Below, piece after piece: positions 9,910-21,705 of a stretch of DNA of 64,000 nt. The notes beneath the pieces were generated by a model. The model worked only from the letters and a program-made list of their open reading frames with translations. It was not told the DNA's origin and did no database searches. The DNA comes from Ahaetulla prasina (taxonomy: Eukaryota > Chordata > Lepidosauria > Squamata > Colubridae), in the NCBI RefSeq assembly GCF_028640845.1, contig NC_080541.1:155526502-155590501 (forward strand), in the 5' to 3' direction. Each line of letters opens with the position of its first letter. The first letter of the stretch is position 1. Both the position numbers and the translations under genes were made by a program.

Positions 9910-11930
9910 CATGGAAGCCATGAACTCCCGAGCTGCTGTCGACGACATGCCAGTCGATGGCAAGTTGAAGTCCCCCATGACAATAAGTCTGGGGGTCTCA
10001 ACTGCCACTCCAGCAAGCACCTCCAGGAGCTCGAGCAGGGCAGCTGTCACGCAGCAAGGAGCCAGGTACATGACAAACAAGCCCATCTGACACCTATGGC
10101 CCAACCTCACAAAGAGGGATTCACAACCGGCCATCTGAGGTATAGTGGTCTCCCTCGGCTCTAGACTCTCCTTAATCACAACCGCCACCACCCACCCCTA
10201 CCCTGGGCCCTCGGCTGATGGAATGCCCGGAAACCCGGTGGGCACATTTCAACAAGGGGCACGCCCTCTTCTGTGCCCAACCATGTTTCCATAACGCCCA
10301 TAAGGTCTGCGGAACCCCCCTGCATAAGATCATATATTAGGGGGGCCTTGTTGACCGCGGACCGTGCGTTGCACAACATCAGCCGGAGGCCCAGGCTCTG
10401 AGGGCCTTGACCATCTGGGGAACGGGAGAAGTCTGAGGGATCGGGACGTGCGATCGCCTTCAAACATCGAGCGCGCGCCCCCGGGAAACAATGCGAGCCC
10501 TCGCTTCCGCCATATCTGCCCCTCCCACTTACCATACAAATAGGACCACCCTCACCAGAAGGAACACAATCTTTCCCCGTAACCTTCGAACCTGTTAAAT
10601 GAACGCCACGAGCACACGCAGGAACTGCCCCCCTGATGGGCTGCCCCCAGCACCCGCCCTTGCCCTCCCACCCCTTAAAAACTCCCTATCTAAAAAACCC
10701 CAAAGGCTCTTCCTCGACGCATGCCACTTCTGTGGGTCCCAAGACCCGTCATTGAGGCCGGCCCTCGGTAATAAGGTGGGCCACTCCTGCGAGGCGGGGC
10801 ACCTCACAGGCGCAAGAGTTCCTGTACCGAATATCATATAAAAATCATAAAAATATCGCGTAACTAGAAGATAGAAGTCGACGAGAGGTGATATTTTCCC
10901 AGGATGGCAGAATATTATACAATAGTTCCTCAAATGGATACCCATCATCTGATGACTCTTCAAATGGTGGCTGGCACATGATGACAAATAAAATAAAGAT
11001 GGAAAAAGATGGAAAAGTAGCTCAGTCCTAAAATCCATTAAAAATGAGGTAGGTGGTTCTTCTATCACCGCCATCAGTGTCTACAGCTGTTTCTGGATAA
11101 GTCCCCCGGCAGATCCCAAACCGGTCTCCAAGCCTCTTCCACCACAGTTCCAAGGGAACAATCATGGCCAAAGAATCCCAAAAGGCCATGTAAAGTGCCG
11201 ATGACAATGCACATTGGTAATAATGGGAAAAAGCAGGCCCACATAGGCCAGGACGCCTCCAATGCCCACTGCACCACTCCCCTCTGCCAGGATGGTCCAA
11301 GGCTAAAGATCTCTCCAGGCAGACCCCTTGCTCCAAGAAAACCAAATACTGACCAAAGGCCAAAGGCCTGACCACTCCACAGGTCCAGGCCTTTTCCAAG
11401 AGCCAGGCCAGGCACCTCTGAAGTGGGCCGGCGCATTGTAAAATGCCGCAGGTCCCAAACGCGGCAAGGAACGGAATAAAAATGTCATAAAAGAGAGTCT
11501 CATACAGGGAGGGCAGTGGGGGAGCTAGAAACAACCCTCAACCCCCATCGCCCCTAAAAACAAGGCCGGGGGGAGGTCGAAACACTGTAGTTATTCCGAT
11601 GCGGGGAAAAAAAACAGAAGAGCAAGCCGCGGCCTCATCTGTCAGAGACGAACGACAAGCCGTGGCCTCACCTCGCGCCCAGGGAAATGGCCGCCGGCCG
11701 CCGCTTGCCCTTGCCCTCCCGGCCTCGTTCTCGGCAGCCGTGAGTCCGAGAAGGTCCGCAGACCTCTCCCACAGCTGCCGAGAGGATGGTAAAGCGGGCC
11801 GGGGGGCACAAGCAGCTCAGCTTGCCGCCTGGACGCTGCCATCCAACGCAGAACATCCCGTCGGCAGCTCCGATCTTCTAGCAAGCCGTCATCTTGCGCA
11901 TGCGCAGAGCCTCCCCTGTTCAGCTGTTTA
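9910..11930 (-). mobile_element. L2 LINE, 5' half with start of endonuclease ORF
   Basis: Minus-strand translation shows an L2/CR1-group endonuclease N-terminus: LMLCNARSAVNKAPLIYDLM, DLMGVMETWL, then after a frameshift near 10180 VAVVIKESLEPRET, LIVMGDFNLPSTG. These carry the conserved N, E, T and D-N motifs of the AP-endonuclease fold. Upstream of it (10540-11925) lies a long GC-rich leader with a decayed frame, which would be the 5' UTR/ORF1 region. The 3' end is cut off at 9910, before any reverse transcriptase. Because 5' ends of LINEs are rarely kept, this copy is informative. Whether the whole GC-rich leader belongs to the LINE is inferred from continuity. Confidence 0.7.
11560..11925 (-). 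promoter_or_regulatory. CpG-rich 5' leader, likely LINE promoter region
   Basis: CG dinucleotides are frequent compared with the surrounding DNA. The outer end reads TGCGCATGCGCAAGATGACG on the minus strand, containing a GCGCATGCGC palindrome like an NRF1-type site. The position, at the 5' end of an L2 element facing its endonuclease frame, suggests an internal promoter. This is inference from composition; no host gene starts here visibly. Confidence 0.45.
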
Positions 11931-12194
11931 TTAATCATTATTTTTTGAAGAAATCAAATATCTCATGGTCTTCTTTAAAAAGCCACTAATATAACAATCT
12001 GGCATCTGATTAAAATTTGCTTAAAATTACAAATCTGACAGATGGAGGAGATAAGAACACATTGGATCTGAAGCATAGTAAACTTGGCCGATTCAGGTAA
12101 TAAGCAGTTAGCATGCAGATTGAGAATTTAGAATTTCAGGACGGATAGCTAGAGTTGGAGTTAAAAATAAAACTTTGGAAGAAGACAATGGCAA

Positions 12195-12510
12195 ATCAAC
12201 TCAATCAAGAGGAACTCAACCTATTCTCCAAAGCACCTGAGGGCAGGACAAGAAGCAATGGATGGAAACTAATCAAGGAGAGAAGCAACCAAGAACTAAG
12301 GAGAAATTTCTTGACAGTTAGAACAATTAATCAGTGGAATGACTTGCCTCCAGAAGTTGTGGGTGCTCCAACACTGGAGGGTTTTAAGAAGAGTTTGGAC
12401 AAATGTTTGTCTGAAATGACACAAAGCTTCCCGCCTGAGCAAGGGTTTGGGACTAGAAGAACTCCCAAGTCCCTTCCAACTCTGTTATTCTTTTATCTCC
12501 TGTTATCTTC
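12195..12510 (+). mobile_element. CR1 LINE, 3' end fragment
   Basis: The CR1 end is recognised by NLFSKAPEGRTRSNGWK, LRRNFLTVRTINQWNDLP, PEVVGAPTLEGFKKSLD and the 3' UTR phrase CCTGAGCAAGGGTTTGGGACT. It is strongly 5'-truncated and ends in a short TTATTCTTTTATC tail. Confidence 0.9.
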
Positions 12511-13285
12511 TGTGCTACAGAGAAAACTTACATGACATCAGAAGTTGCAGTTCCCAGGAGCTGAGCACAGCTCAAGAGTTTCTTTAGCTTTAGGCACCTG
12601 AGACATTACAGTAGAACAAAAGTGGTCAGACTTGATTGGTTAGATCTGCTTTACATACTACTAAAAACCAAGACCCATTAAGATATAAAAAAGGAGACAA
12701 TGACAATGGTAGAAGAGCAGGATATTGCCCAGCGCACTCAGAGCCTCGTGCTTTGTTTCTAATATTGCAAATGTATAGTGCTCACAGTCCATTTATCCAA
12801 AACTCTGTTCTTCAGGGCAAATTCCATGATACGTAAAATATATATTCTGCGGCACACTGTCTAGTTTTTTTTTTTTATTGACTGGAAATGCACTATAGAC
12901 CACTGTGTTCAATGGGAGAAGCCTGATCCGTACCATGAATACAGAGTTTAGGAAATATGATACCAGTGGAAGGCTTTTTTTTCATCATCCCCTGTGAATA
13001 TTGGAAACATATTTATTTCCAAACAAGGTAGTTAATGGAAAAAGAAAGGTAGATTTGTTCTCTATGCATTTTGAAAAGAATAGAAAGAAAAATGTATGTG
13101 TTTTGTTTAAGCGTTTTCATTTCAGCATCATGCTAAAGTGAAAGATTAATTTTTCTTGTTATTATGAACCAAATAGTAGGAAGAAGCCCTTACTGATCTG
13201 TTGCACTCTGATACCAAATTTCCACTTCTCCTTAAAGACGCCAACTTAATATTCTATATGCATCTACATTTAAGGAGGAAATATA
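12511..13285. other. Unique AT-rich DNA, no gene seen
   Basis: No supported coding or repeat feature. Confidence 0.5.
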
Positions 13286-13886
13286 GGAAAATCAGGATGT
13301 GGTTTGGTTCTGCAACCCACAAGACAGACACAGACTTCAAAGGATAATTAGAACTGCAGAAAAAACAATGGCTACCAACCTGCCTTCCATTGAGGACCTG
13401 TATACTGCATGAGTCAAAAAAAGGGCTATGAAAATATTTACGGATCCCTCGCATTCTGGACATAAACTGTTTCAACTCCTACCCTCAAAACGATGCTATA
13501 GAGCATTGCACACCAAAACAACTAGACACAAGAACAGTTTTTTCCCGAATGCCATCACTCTGCTAAACAAATAATTTCCTCAACACTGTCAAACTATTTA
13601 CTAAATCTGCACTACTATTAATCTCCTCATCATTCCCATCATGCATCTCCTTCCACTTATGACTGTAACTTTGTTGCTTATATCCTTACATTTTATACTG
13701 ATATTGATTGTTTTCTGATTGCTTATTTGTAGCCTATGACTATCATTAAGTGTTGTAAGTGTTGTACCTTGATGAAGGTATCTTTTCTTTTATGTACACT
13801 GAGAGCATATGTACCAAGACAATTTCCTTGTGTGTCCAATCACACTTGGCCAATAAAAAAATCTATTCTATTCTATTCTATTCTAT
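13286..13886 (+). mobile_element. L3/Rex1-type CR1 LINE, 3' end with (ATTCT)n tail
   Basis: The plus strand encodes the reverse-transcriptase C-terminus with some stops: RLQRIIRTAEKTMATNLPSI, DPSHSGHKLFQLLPS, RHKNSFFPNAITLLN. The conserved 3' UTR then follows, ending CACACTTGGCCAATAAAAAA and an (ATTCT)n array. This is the element reported to seed AGAAT/AATAG microsatellites in snakes. Its last 100 bp and its flank are also present as an inverted copy downstream. Confidence 0.9.
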
Positions 13887-14045
13887 CTCTCTGGTAGCTT
13901 AAGAATCATAGATACAACTTCTATGATTCTTAAGCTACCAGAGAGATAGAATAGAATAGAATAGAATAGATTTTTTTATTGGCCAAGTGTGATTGGACAC
14001 ACAAGGAATTTGTCTTGGTACATATGCTCTCAGTGTACATAAAAG
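13787..14045. repeat. Near-perfect inverted repeat, 125-bp arms, 9-nt loop
   Basis: Arms 13787-13911 and 13921-14045 are reverse complements with no length difference. I see one mismatch (in the GACAATTTCC/GACAAATTCC stretch). The arms contain the L3 LINE 3' end, the (ATTCT)n array and about 25 bp of flank (CTCTCTGGTAGCTTAAGAATC). Because the flank is inverted too, this is an inverted duplication rather than two insertions. The outer edge of the right arm abuts a truncated LTR. Confidence 0.95.
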
Positions 14046-14405
14046 CTTTGAACTTTCTGGGGCACAGGAAGAGTATCCTGATTGGTTGTCAGACTCCCAG
14101 GGGGTGGGGGTCTTAGTTAGCCTTGCTGGTTGATGTAATCTTCCCAGGTGCCATGTGGTGAGTTTCTGTTGCTAGATGGGTCCTATTGTGCTGCAGAGGA
14201 TGTTCCATTGACAAAAGTGGGGAGAATGAGTTTCTGCCTCTGGCCCATTGGCAAAGGTGGGGGGAGGCAGGAAGCTGCGGGGAGCTGCTTTATCCTAAAA
14301 ACATATTTCTCCATTTCTCATCCAGGAAAATATAATATTCTGCCCTTTTTAATATTTTAAAATATTTCATTCTTCTAGGAGAGGGGTGGGTGCTAACTTC
14401 CTACA
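14046..14405 (-). mobile_element. Truncated solo LTR, same family as 22368 and 23283
   Basis: On the minus strand it begins TGTAGGAAGTTAGCACCCAC and matches the other two LTRs through GACAACCAATCAGGATACTC and CCAGAAAGTTCAAAGC. It then stops at the arm of the inverted repeat. The downstream part with the poly(A) signal is missing, so one event may have removed it and created the fold-back. Confidence 0.8.
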
Positions 14406-15931
14406 GATCTTCTCCTGGAAGTTGTTCTGAGTTGAAGCCACTTCTGAGTAACTACCAACACAGATGTTCTCCAAAATAGAGATTTGAAACTGGAATCTGA
14501 TAGTCATATGAATAGAATAAACTATCAGACTTTCTTTAATAAAGTTAGCTAGGTAGTAAAGTTTCCTAAATGGAGGCCCAATTAAAGGCAAGCTTCCCAC
14601 TAAAGCAAACCAAAAACACCTTTAAATCAGAATTTAAAAATGATTAAATTAAATTATTAAAATAAATTAGATTACATCTGATGAGTTATGTTTTATACTT
14701 ATCTTTTGGGGTACAGCTATTAGCAGGTGGACAACACAACTCTCTTTAAAGTAAAATTCGTTGCCAAAAGAAGGGTCTCAGCCAAGATATTTCTATCAGC
14801 AATTTATCTACTTGCCTCATTTCCTGTGCACAAAATTAGCCCAATGACTAATATCTGTTTTTAAAGAAGACAGGAAGCGAAACACTTCAGAAAGAATTCT
14901 CACAGAGTCATAATGACGGTATAAATGAACTTGGGTGTCATGGCTTCAGAACACAAGACAACTATACTTCAGCATTTACAGAAATTAAACTTTCAGAATT
15001 TTGTTGTTGTTTCACACAAACATCTTGGCGTCACTTAGATTGTCTGGAGAAATCAATGCAAATAAAAACAACCCTTACTTCTACAACTCAATTGGGTTAA
15101 CAAGGAAAAGGACTTGAATGCATTTGCAAATAATGGATGACTTTCATAAAATCTGAAAATCCTATATTCCCCTGAAGGCAAACATCACTACGAATCCAAT
15201 CTGTGTGACTTTATATGCATTCACATACTATTGTCTCCTGACAAGGATTTCTTTTTTCCCAATGAAGCAGATTTTTTCCCCATACAGTTACAATCATCGA
15301 GATTTGGATGACTATCACCATATGCAGATTACATAAAAAATCCATTTATGCTAATTGCATACAAATCCTTTAAATTTACCCTTTCTTGCAGATTTTCCTA
15401 ATAGCTATTTTATATAAGTCATCTGCTCTAATTCTCTCTCTTCCTACCCAACTTTGCCAAACACAAACTGATTTTTTTAGCCATCTTTAGTAACAGCCAG
15501 GTCTTCTGAATTCAGCTTTCTCACCTAAACAAATGTTTTATATGTACTTTTCCAACAAACAATGGCATAGTTCAAGTTTGCAGTCACATGCAACCACAAA
15601 GCTTTGGGTGTTGTATTAGACTACTTGGAAAGTGCTATTGAATATCAGTAGAGGCACACCCATATTTCCTCTGATAACAGTGCACTGCCTGCGAATAGTT
15701 TTTCACAGCCTTTTACACACACACACATACAATCAGCCCTGTCTACAAAGCAAACCTTTGGATGGGCCTTTATTCTCACTGCTAGAGAGCAGTGGAAAAG
15801 AAGAAGGGATGTGAGAAGTGGAGGATCAGAATGCATACACAGAACTAATAGAGTAGGAAGGCAGGGTGATAGAGATGGGAAGGATATGGAAAATGTGTTG
15901 TTTGGGAGGAAAAAATAGGGAGGAGGGATTA
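14406..15931. other. Unique AT-rich DNA, no gene seen
   Basis: Only a short CACACACACACAT run near 15715 stands out. No domain-bearing frame was found. Confidence 0.5.
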
Positions 15932-16203
15932 CACCAAAATAATAGAGCTGGAAGGGACCCAGTCCAACCCACTTCTCAGGCAGGAAACCCTATACCATGT
16001 CAGATGAACAGTTGTCCAACCTCCAGGGTTGACGCACCCACAACCTCTGGAGGCAAGTTATTCCACAGGTTATTTGTTCTAACTGTCAGGAAAGTCCTAC
16101 TTAGTTCTAGGTTGGATCTTTTCTTAATTATTTTCCATCCATTGCTTCTTGTCCTGCTTTCAGGTGGTTTGGAGACTAGGATGACCCTCTCTTCCTTGGG
16201 GCA
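15932..16203 (-). mobile_element. CR1 LINE, 3' end fragment
   Basis: The plus strand shows the reverse complement of the CR1 end: CAGGCAGGAAACCCTATACC, CACCCACAACCTCTGGAGGC, CTAACTGTCAGGAAAGTCCT, CCATTGCTTCTTGTCCTGC. It is 5'-truncated and non-coding. Confidence 0.9.
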
Positions 16204-16223
16204 CTAATTGACATGATTTAACC

Positions 16224-16526
16224 CAGGGGTGGGTTTCAATTTTTTTTACTACTGGTTCTGTGGGTGTGGCTTGATGGGCATGGCATGGCTTGGTAGGCAT
16301 GGCTTGGTGGGCATGGCAGAGGAAGGCTACTGTAAAATCTCCATTTCCTCCCCACTCCAGGTTACTGCAAAATCCCCATTTCCTCCTGATCAGCTGGGAT
16401 TCAGGGGGCAGAGAATAGATAGGGCTGGGGCCAGTCAGAGGTGGTACTTATCAGTTTTCCGAACTACTCAAAATTTCCGCTACCAGTTATCCAGAACTGG
16501 TCAGAACCTGCTGAAAACCACCTCTG
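16224..16526 (+). mobile_element. hAT-type MITE, copy 2, with intact 8-bp duplication
   Basis: It runs from CAGGGGTGGGTTTCA to its inverted partner (one base off) ...CCACCTCTG. The flanking octamer ATTTAACC is perfect on both sides (16216-16223 and 16527-16534). CAG/CTG ends plus an 8-bp duplication are hallmarks of hAT transposition. The interior has a local expansion of GGCATGGCTTGGTGGGC. There is no transposase, so it was moved in trans. Confidence 0.92.
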
Positions 16527-18040
16527 ATTTAACCCAAATCCACTGCCATTTTTAGAGTGTACTTTGAAGTGCCAATAAACTACTCTATTTCTAAAATGTT
16601 GGGCAATCGGAATATTTTATGCAAAAGAAATCATGGTTTTGTTTGTTCTGTTTTGTTTGCATTTTGAACTATAACTGCATTAACTCTATATTCACCTGAA
16701 ACAACATAAAGGCAGTCTGGTCTTATTCCCAGGATGTGTGAAATACTTTTCTCTCTGAAAAGGAGACCACTCTCTCTCCTCCCCTTTTCTCTCCGTTTCC
16801 CACATGGCGAATAAAAGAAAATAATAGGTACTAATATGAGGGTATTTGCAATAAAACCCATATTTAGTATTTGCCTGAAGAATACTGCTTTTCTCCTAAC
16901 TCCTACTCAGTTTCCCTTGGTATCTAATGATCATTTCAATGAGGTGGTTAGCAAAGAGAGATTAAAAGGGGAGAGCCTTCAGAACTGATTTTAAATTTTA
17001 AGGAGACCTAAACCTTAGTCTAGAGGCTATTGGTGGACTCTATGGAAAGAAAGATTGGGACAGCCAAACAAAGCAAACACTCTGAAGTTAGGTTATGTAA
17101 TGTGGGGGTCCTTATACAAGGCCAGTAGTTTCGCCTTGAAAACTTTCTACATGGTTTTATGTTGCTACATGAGAGTCCATCACATGCTTTATGTGATGGT
17201 GTTTTATCCTCCCATTGAGCTCCCATTGAGACCCAAAGTTAATTCAGTGAACTAGCAAGGTGAACATAGATTTCTGCGCTCCTACAAAGTTAACCATTGT
17301 ACCATACTGGTTTATACTGAAATTGGCCGTATAGATTTAACGTAAGTGTAACAGTGAGTGTCATGAAAGTAAATAATAGTTTTTTTATAATCTACCATAA
17401 AGAGTCTACAAGTTCTTTGGAAAAAACAGTGCCTTGAGGTCTGAAATAGAGAGAAGGGAAGAGCAATATTTAAGGCTTTCCCAAAATAGCTCTCCTTTTC
17501 TTCTACTGCAGCTTTGTAACGCAAAGTGTAATACTCGCCAAGGGTGGAGTTTTCCAGTTCAAACTGATTACTGATGTCTTGCTGTAAAAAATTAATATAT
17601 TACAGAAATAAGCAGTGAGTGAGTACAGATTGTACATTCCAAGGATAGTTGTTTAATTGTTTGGTATCCACCAGGAAGTCAACATAGCCTTCATTTCTGA
17701 TATGTTTCAATAGTCCATTTTCCAAAGATGCTTGAAAGTCAGTCAGTAACTGTTTTAGCATAAAAATAAAGTTTATACCTTCCCTGAATCATAAGGCAAG
17801 AGAACCAGAATTTATTTATCACAGCAAATAAATGTCAAAAGACATGTGCATTATCAAAATATTCCATTTTCCAAATAATACACATGTGGGCCTCCACAGT
17901 GTTTTTTAACCAGTCCTCATCAGAACTTTCTGGATGAATCCAAAAACAAAGAAACAAACCCACACACATTGATAAAACTATGTGACATGACAACATCAAC
18001 AAATATATGCCCCAAACAATAAATTAATTTGGATTAAAAG
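16527..18040. other. Unique AT-rich DNA, no gene seen
   Basis: No supported feature on either strand. Confidence 0.5.
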
Positions 18041-18316
18041 CAGGGGTGAAATCCAGCAGGTTCTGACAGGTTCTGGAGAACCAGTAGTGGAAATTTTGAA
18101 TAGTTTCGGAGAACTGGCGAATACCACCTCTGGCTGGCCCCAGAGTGGGGTGGGAATGGGGATTTTGTAGTATCCTTCCCCTGGAGTGGGGTAGGAATAG
18201 AGATTTTGCAGTATCCTTCCCCTGCCACAACCTACCAAGCCATGCCTACCAAGCCACACATGCCCACCAAGCTATGCCCACAAAACCAGTAGTAAAAAAA
18301 ATGAATATCACCACTG
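18041..18316 (-). mobile_element. hAT-type MITE, copy 3, with intact 8-bp duplication
   Basis: Reverse orientation of the family: CAGGGGTGAAATCCAGCAGG at the left and ...ATATCACCACTG at the right, flanked by identical ATTAAAAG octamers. The terminal repeats are more diverged than in copies 2 and 4, so it is probably older. Non-coding. Confidence 0.9.
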
Positions 18317-18663
18317 ATTAAAAGCATGGAAGAATTTTAGTTGGTTTCTAAAATACCAAGAGACAATGTACTGCATAAAAGTAAAGCCATAATAATAAAG
18401 GTTCCTGCAGGGTTCACATGGAGCTGAGACTATGAGAGACGGTGCCCATGATGGTGTGGCATGAAAGACTATAGATTCCTGGATGACAGGAACCTAAATA
18501 ATCCCTATCTTCTGGCACCACCACCTTCTCAACAGTGGGCATGTTGGAGACTGGAAGTTTGAAGTTAACAAAAGCAGTCAGATAGAGTACTATTTTATGA
18601 GAAGCCGTCCCATTGCTTCCTGCAAAACAAGTGACATTACTTTTTCCCTCAAAGGAATGTGGA
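18317..18663. other. Unique DNA between MITE and LTR, no gene seen
   Basis: Nothing recognised. Confidence 0.45.
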
Positions 18664-19267
18664 TGTTGTGACCTAGGCCCAAGTAGTTATTACCAGATAT
18701 AATCAGTCCTAAACAAACATATTTTATTAGAACAGCTGAGAATTACTTCATTCTCAGCTTAGTCCAAATTAAGTCCAAAACAAAGTCCTTCAGAAAAAGT
18801 CATTTGGCCTTATCACAAACCTTTGTCTTCTTTGGCACCCTGCCAAAGGGTTTTCTTGGCAAGAACCCCACGAAGTTCTGAAACAGGAGACAAGAAACAA
18901 TTGTAGCAATGTTGCTTTCCTACAAAGAACCCAAGAGCAGTTGCTGCTCTTTTAAGCATTATGCAATCTTCTACTGGCCTTACTCCCGACTTGTCCTTTT
19001 TGCTTTAGCTGCTCTTGCCTTCTGGCAGCTCTTCACATACGTGCACTAGGAAGAGGCTCCTCCTGTTCTTCTGCCTCTCTGCTGTCCACTTCCAGAGGCT
19101 CTGGAGTTCACATATCACTCCCAGATGGCTCTGGCCCCATCTCAGCCTCTGATGCAGAGCCCTTGTCCGGGCCTTCTGCTGACTTCAGGACTGAGCCATT
19201 GTCCTGCCCAGGCTCCTCACTGTCCAACTCCGCTGCCAGCTCTGCAGGCTGCTGGCAGACCACAACA
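18664..19267 (-). mobile_element. Solo LTR (604 bp), family A
   Basis: The plus strand reads TGTTGTGACCTAGGCC to CAGACCACAACA, a retroviral/LTR-type TG...CA pair. The flanks GTGGA and GCGGA form a 5-bp duplication with one C-to-T change. Read on the minus strand it has the same order as the LTR at 57576-58179 (TCTGCCAGCAGCC start, gag-less GC-rich first half, late poly(A) signal). No internal coding region is adjacent, so it is a recombined solo LTR. The duplication length fits Ty3-like or some endogenous retroviral elements. Confidence 0.88.
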
Positions 19268-21107
19268 GCGGATGACTTTCCTGATCCAACCATTCCCAAT
19301 CGATCTGGCTATCAAAGAGACCCAGAAGGGCCAAATGTCCAGCCTAAACATAGCAGTATTATACTACAGAGGATTTTAACTACTTCTTCAGCCTATATAC
19401 AGTAAACGCTTTAAAAATGCAGTTAATAACTCAAGATCTTGCCTTGTTCTTTCTTGTACACTTGCCCAACTGGTGATCAGTGCAGAGTAGATACAAATGC
19501 TTTTATCCTCCAAGGAACTTGCTAAATATTTAGGGCCTATTAAACCATATTCAGTTCTTAGATATTCTGGAATTTTGCCTGTTATGCTGCAGTAATCAGA
19601 ACACAGCCTGGCCAATTTTCAGGGCTTAGAACTAAAATATTTCCTTAGTAAATTATATTTTTAAAGCTATTGTGTAAGGCATAAGAGTTGGTTGCTGGAT
19701 ATGTTATAGTTGTACATGTGTGTCTGTGTGTGTTTGTGTGTCTGTATTTTATTTTCTTTGGGAAGGATTAGATTTTCTGCACAATTTCTAGTTGCAAAAT
19801 TATTTATAGAACTGTGGGCGTGAAAGGGAGAGGGAATAAATAACATATAAATTGGAAGCTTATTTTAAAATAATAAGGTAGCTGTAATTAAATAGTTGGA
19901 AAGTTTGTTGATTGAAGAAAATAATTGCCAAATAACACCGGTTATGGAAAAAGCAGAGTTATGCCCATATGTAAAGAACAGAAAAAGCATTTTTTACCAT
20001 CACTATCAATTACTTTTGGGAACAGTGGGAAGTGATCCTGCTTATCTAGCTGTTATGTTATGCTGAACTCATTACCATTTTCAGTTTTATCTCCCTCAAA
20101 ATTCTTTTTCTCCCTTTTCAATATACCGGTAATGTTCACTTCCAGGAAAGGAAAACATTCCCTTATTTAAAAACATTTGGATAATATCTCATTGCACACG
20201 AGAATATGAATGACATAAACTGAGACAGAACTTTTAAAAATGTAGAAGAGGCTTCTGGTAATAAACAAATCAAACAGAGAAGTAAAGAAGAATAGTTAAA
20301 TGATAAGGATGCCGTACAATTTGTAAAGAGTAACTTTACAAAACTCTTTTTGGTGTTTAGGGAAAGGGCTGTTTGGAATTGTGCCAATTCCTCTTTAACT
20401 AATCAAGCAATTTTCCTTTCCAATTCTCCATGCAATTTTTGTTCACATTCCTCCCCATCAAAGCTAAATTGTTTCTTTCCACCTATTTTCCACACAGACT
20501 TATATTTACAGAACAAATAACAATAGAATTCAAACAGTCTTTCAACAGAGCAGATTAGTTTCATCTCAGGCAAAATAATGTAAATTTAAGGATTTCCTCC
20601 CTGTCTCACGACTGCTACCCCAAAATTTCGCTGAACTGTCTTGTCAGTTCTCCAGAAATGCTGTTAAAACACTTACTGTATAGCCCCAGTGTTGTGATAA
20701 CACTTATATCACACCCCTTCTCCGTGACCTTCTAGTGCCGAGAGAAACTTCAATTCTTTTTATTTTCTTCCATCCTCCATTCTTATTTCTCTGAAGTTCT
20801 GTTGATTTAGGCTTACTTTTACTTTTCTTCACTACCTTTTTGTTTGCATACATGTCTTCAAGTCAATTCCTGGCAACTACCTGGATGTGTTCCTTTAGTT
20901 TTCTTGGAGGTGGTTTGCTATTGCCTCCTTCTTAGGGGGAAAGAGAGTAGCTGGCCCAAAATTATCCACCAGAATTATTCCAATTTAAACAGTAGACATT
21001 GAAAATAATAGATAAAATTCAAAAGACCTTCACTTGTACGTTTCTACAAATACTCCAGAAACTAAAGATATGCTACTAAACATCATTTTAGAACTCACAG
21101 AAGATAT
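19268..21107. other. Unique AT-rich DNA, no gene seen
   Basis: A possible SINE remnant (TCTTCAAGTCAATTCCTGGC ... AGTAGCTGGCCCAAAATTAT) lies near 20858-20965. A GT-rich stretch lies near 19718-19742. No host exon was recognised. Confidence 0.45.
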
Positions 21108-21705
21108 TTATTTATTTTTATTTATTTTTATACTTTTATACTGCACCATCTCCCGTAGGACTCAGGGCGGTTCACAGGCATATTAAAAATACAACAATAA
21201 TAAATAAGCAATTTAAAACCCAATTAAAACAAAATATTATAATCGCCAAATCACTAAAACGGTAAAAAACCGGTTAAAACCCATTAAAATTGACTAAAAT
21301 ATTTTATTCTTAGGCTAGTCCAGCTCGTTGAAATAATAAAGTCTTCAGTTCACGCCTGAAGATCCGGAGGTCAGGGAGTTGCCGTAACCCTGGAGGAAGC
21401 TCGTTCCACAGGGCCGGTGCTGCCACAGAGAAGGCCCTCCCCCTGGGGGTCGCCAACCTACATTGCTTGGTCGACGGCACCCGGAGGAGGCCCGCTCTGT
21501 GGGAGCGCACCGCTCGTTGGGAGGCTATCGGCGGCAGAAGGCAGTCTCGTAGATACCCCGGTCCTAAGCCATGGAGCGCTTTAAAGATGGTGACCAGAAC
21601 CTTGAATTGCACCCGGAAGGCTACCGGCAGCCAGTGTAGGCCACGCAGAATAGGTGTTATATGAGAGCAACACGGTGCTCCCTCTATAACCCACGCGGGC
21701 CCATG
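21108..21705 (-). mobile_element. L2 LINE 3' end fragment
   Basis: The minus strand gives FRVQFKVLVTIFKALHGLGP, GYLRDCLLPPIASQRAVRSH, RLATPRGRAFSVAAPALWNE and IFRRELKTLLFQRAGLA, the L2 C-terminus, followed by a 3' UTR with CCGCCCTGAGTCC and a TAAA-type tail. The C-terminal 100 residues are still open. 5'-truncated. Confidence 0.9.

Noticed and set aside
9811..10535. Possible host endonuclease/phosphatase gene (GDFN motif)
   Set aside because: The motif order and frameshift match a degraded LINE endonuclease; there is no intact gene.
11028..11534. 168-codon minus-strand frame that looks like a membrane protein
   Set aside because: It lies in the leader of the L2 element, has hydrophobic but no domain-like content, and no start context or splice structure. 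It may be a decayed LINE ORF1 but not a host gene.
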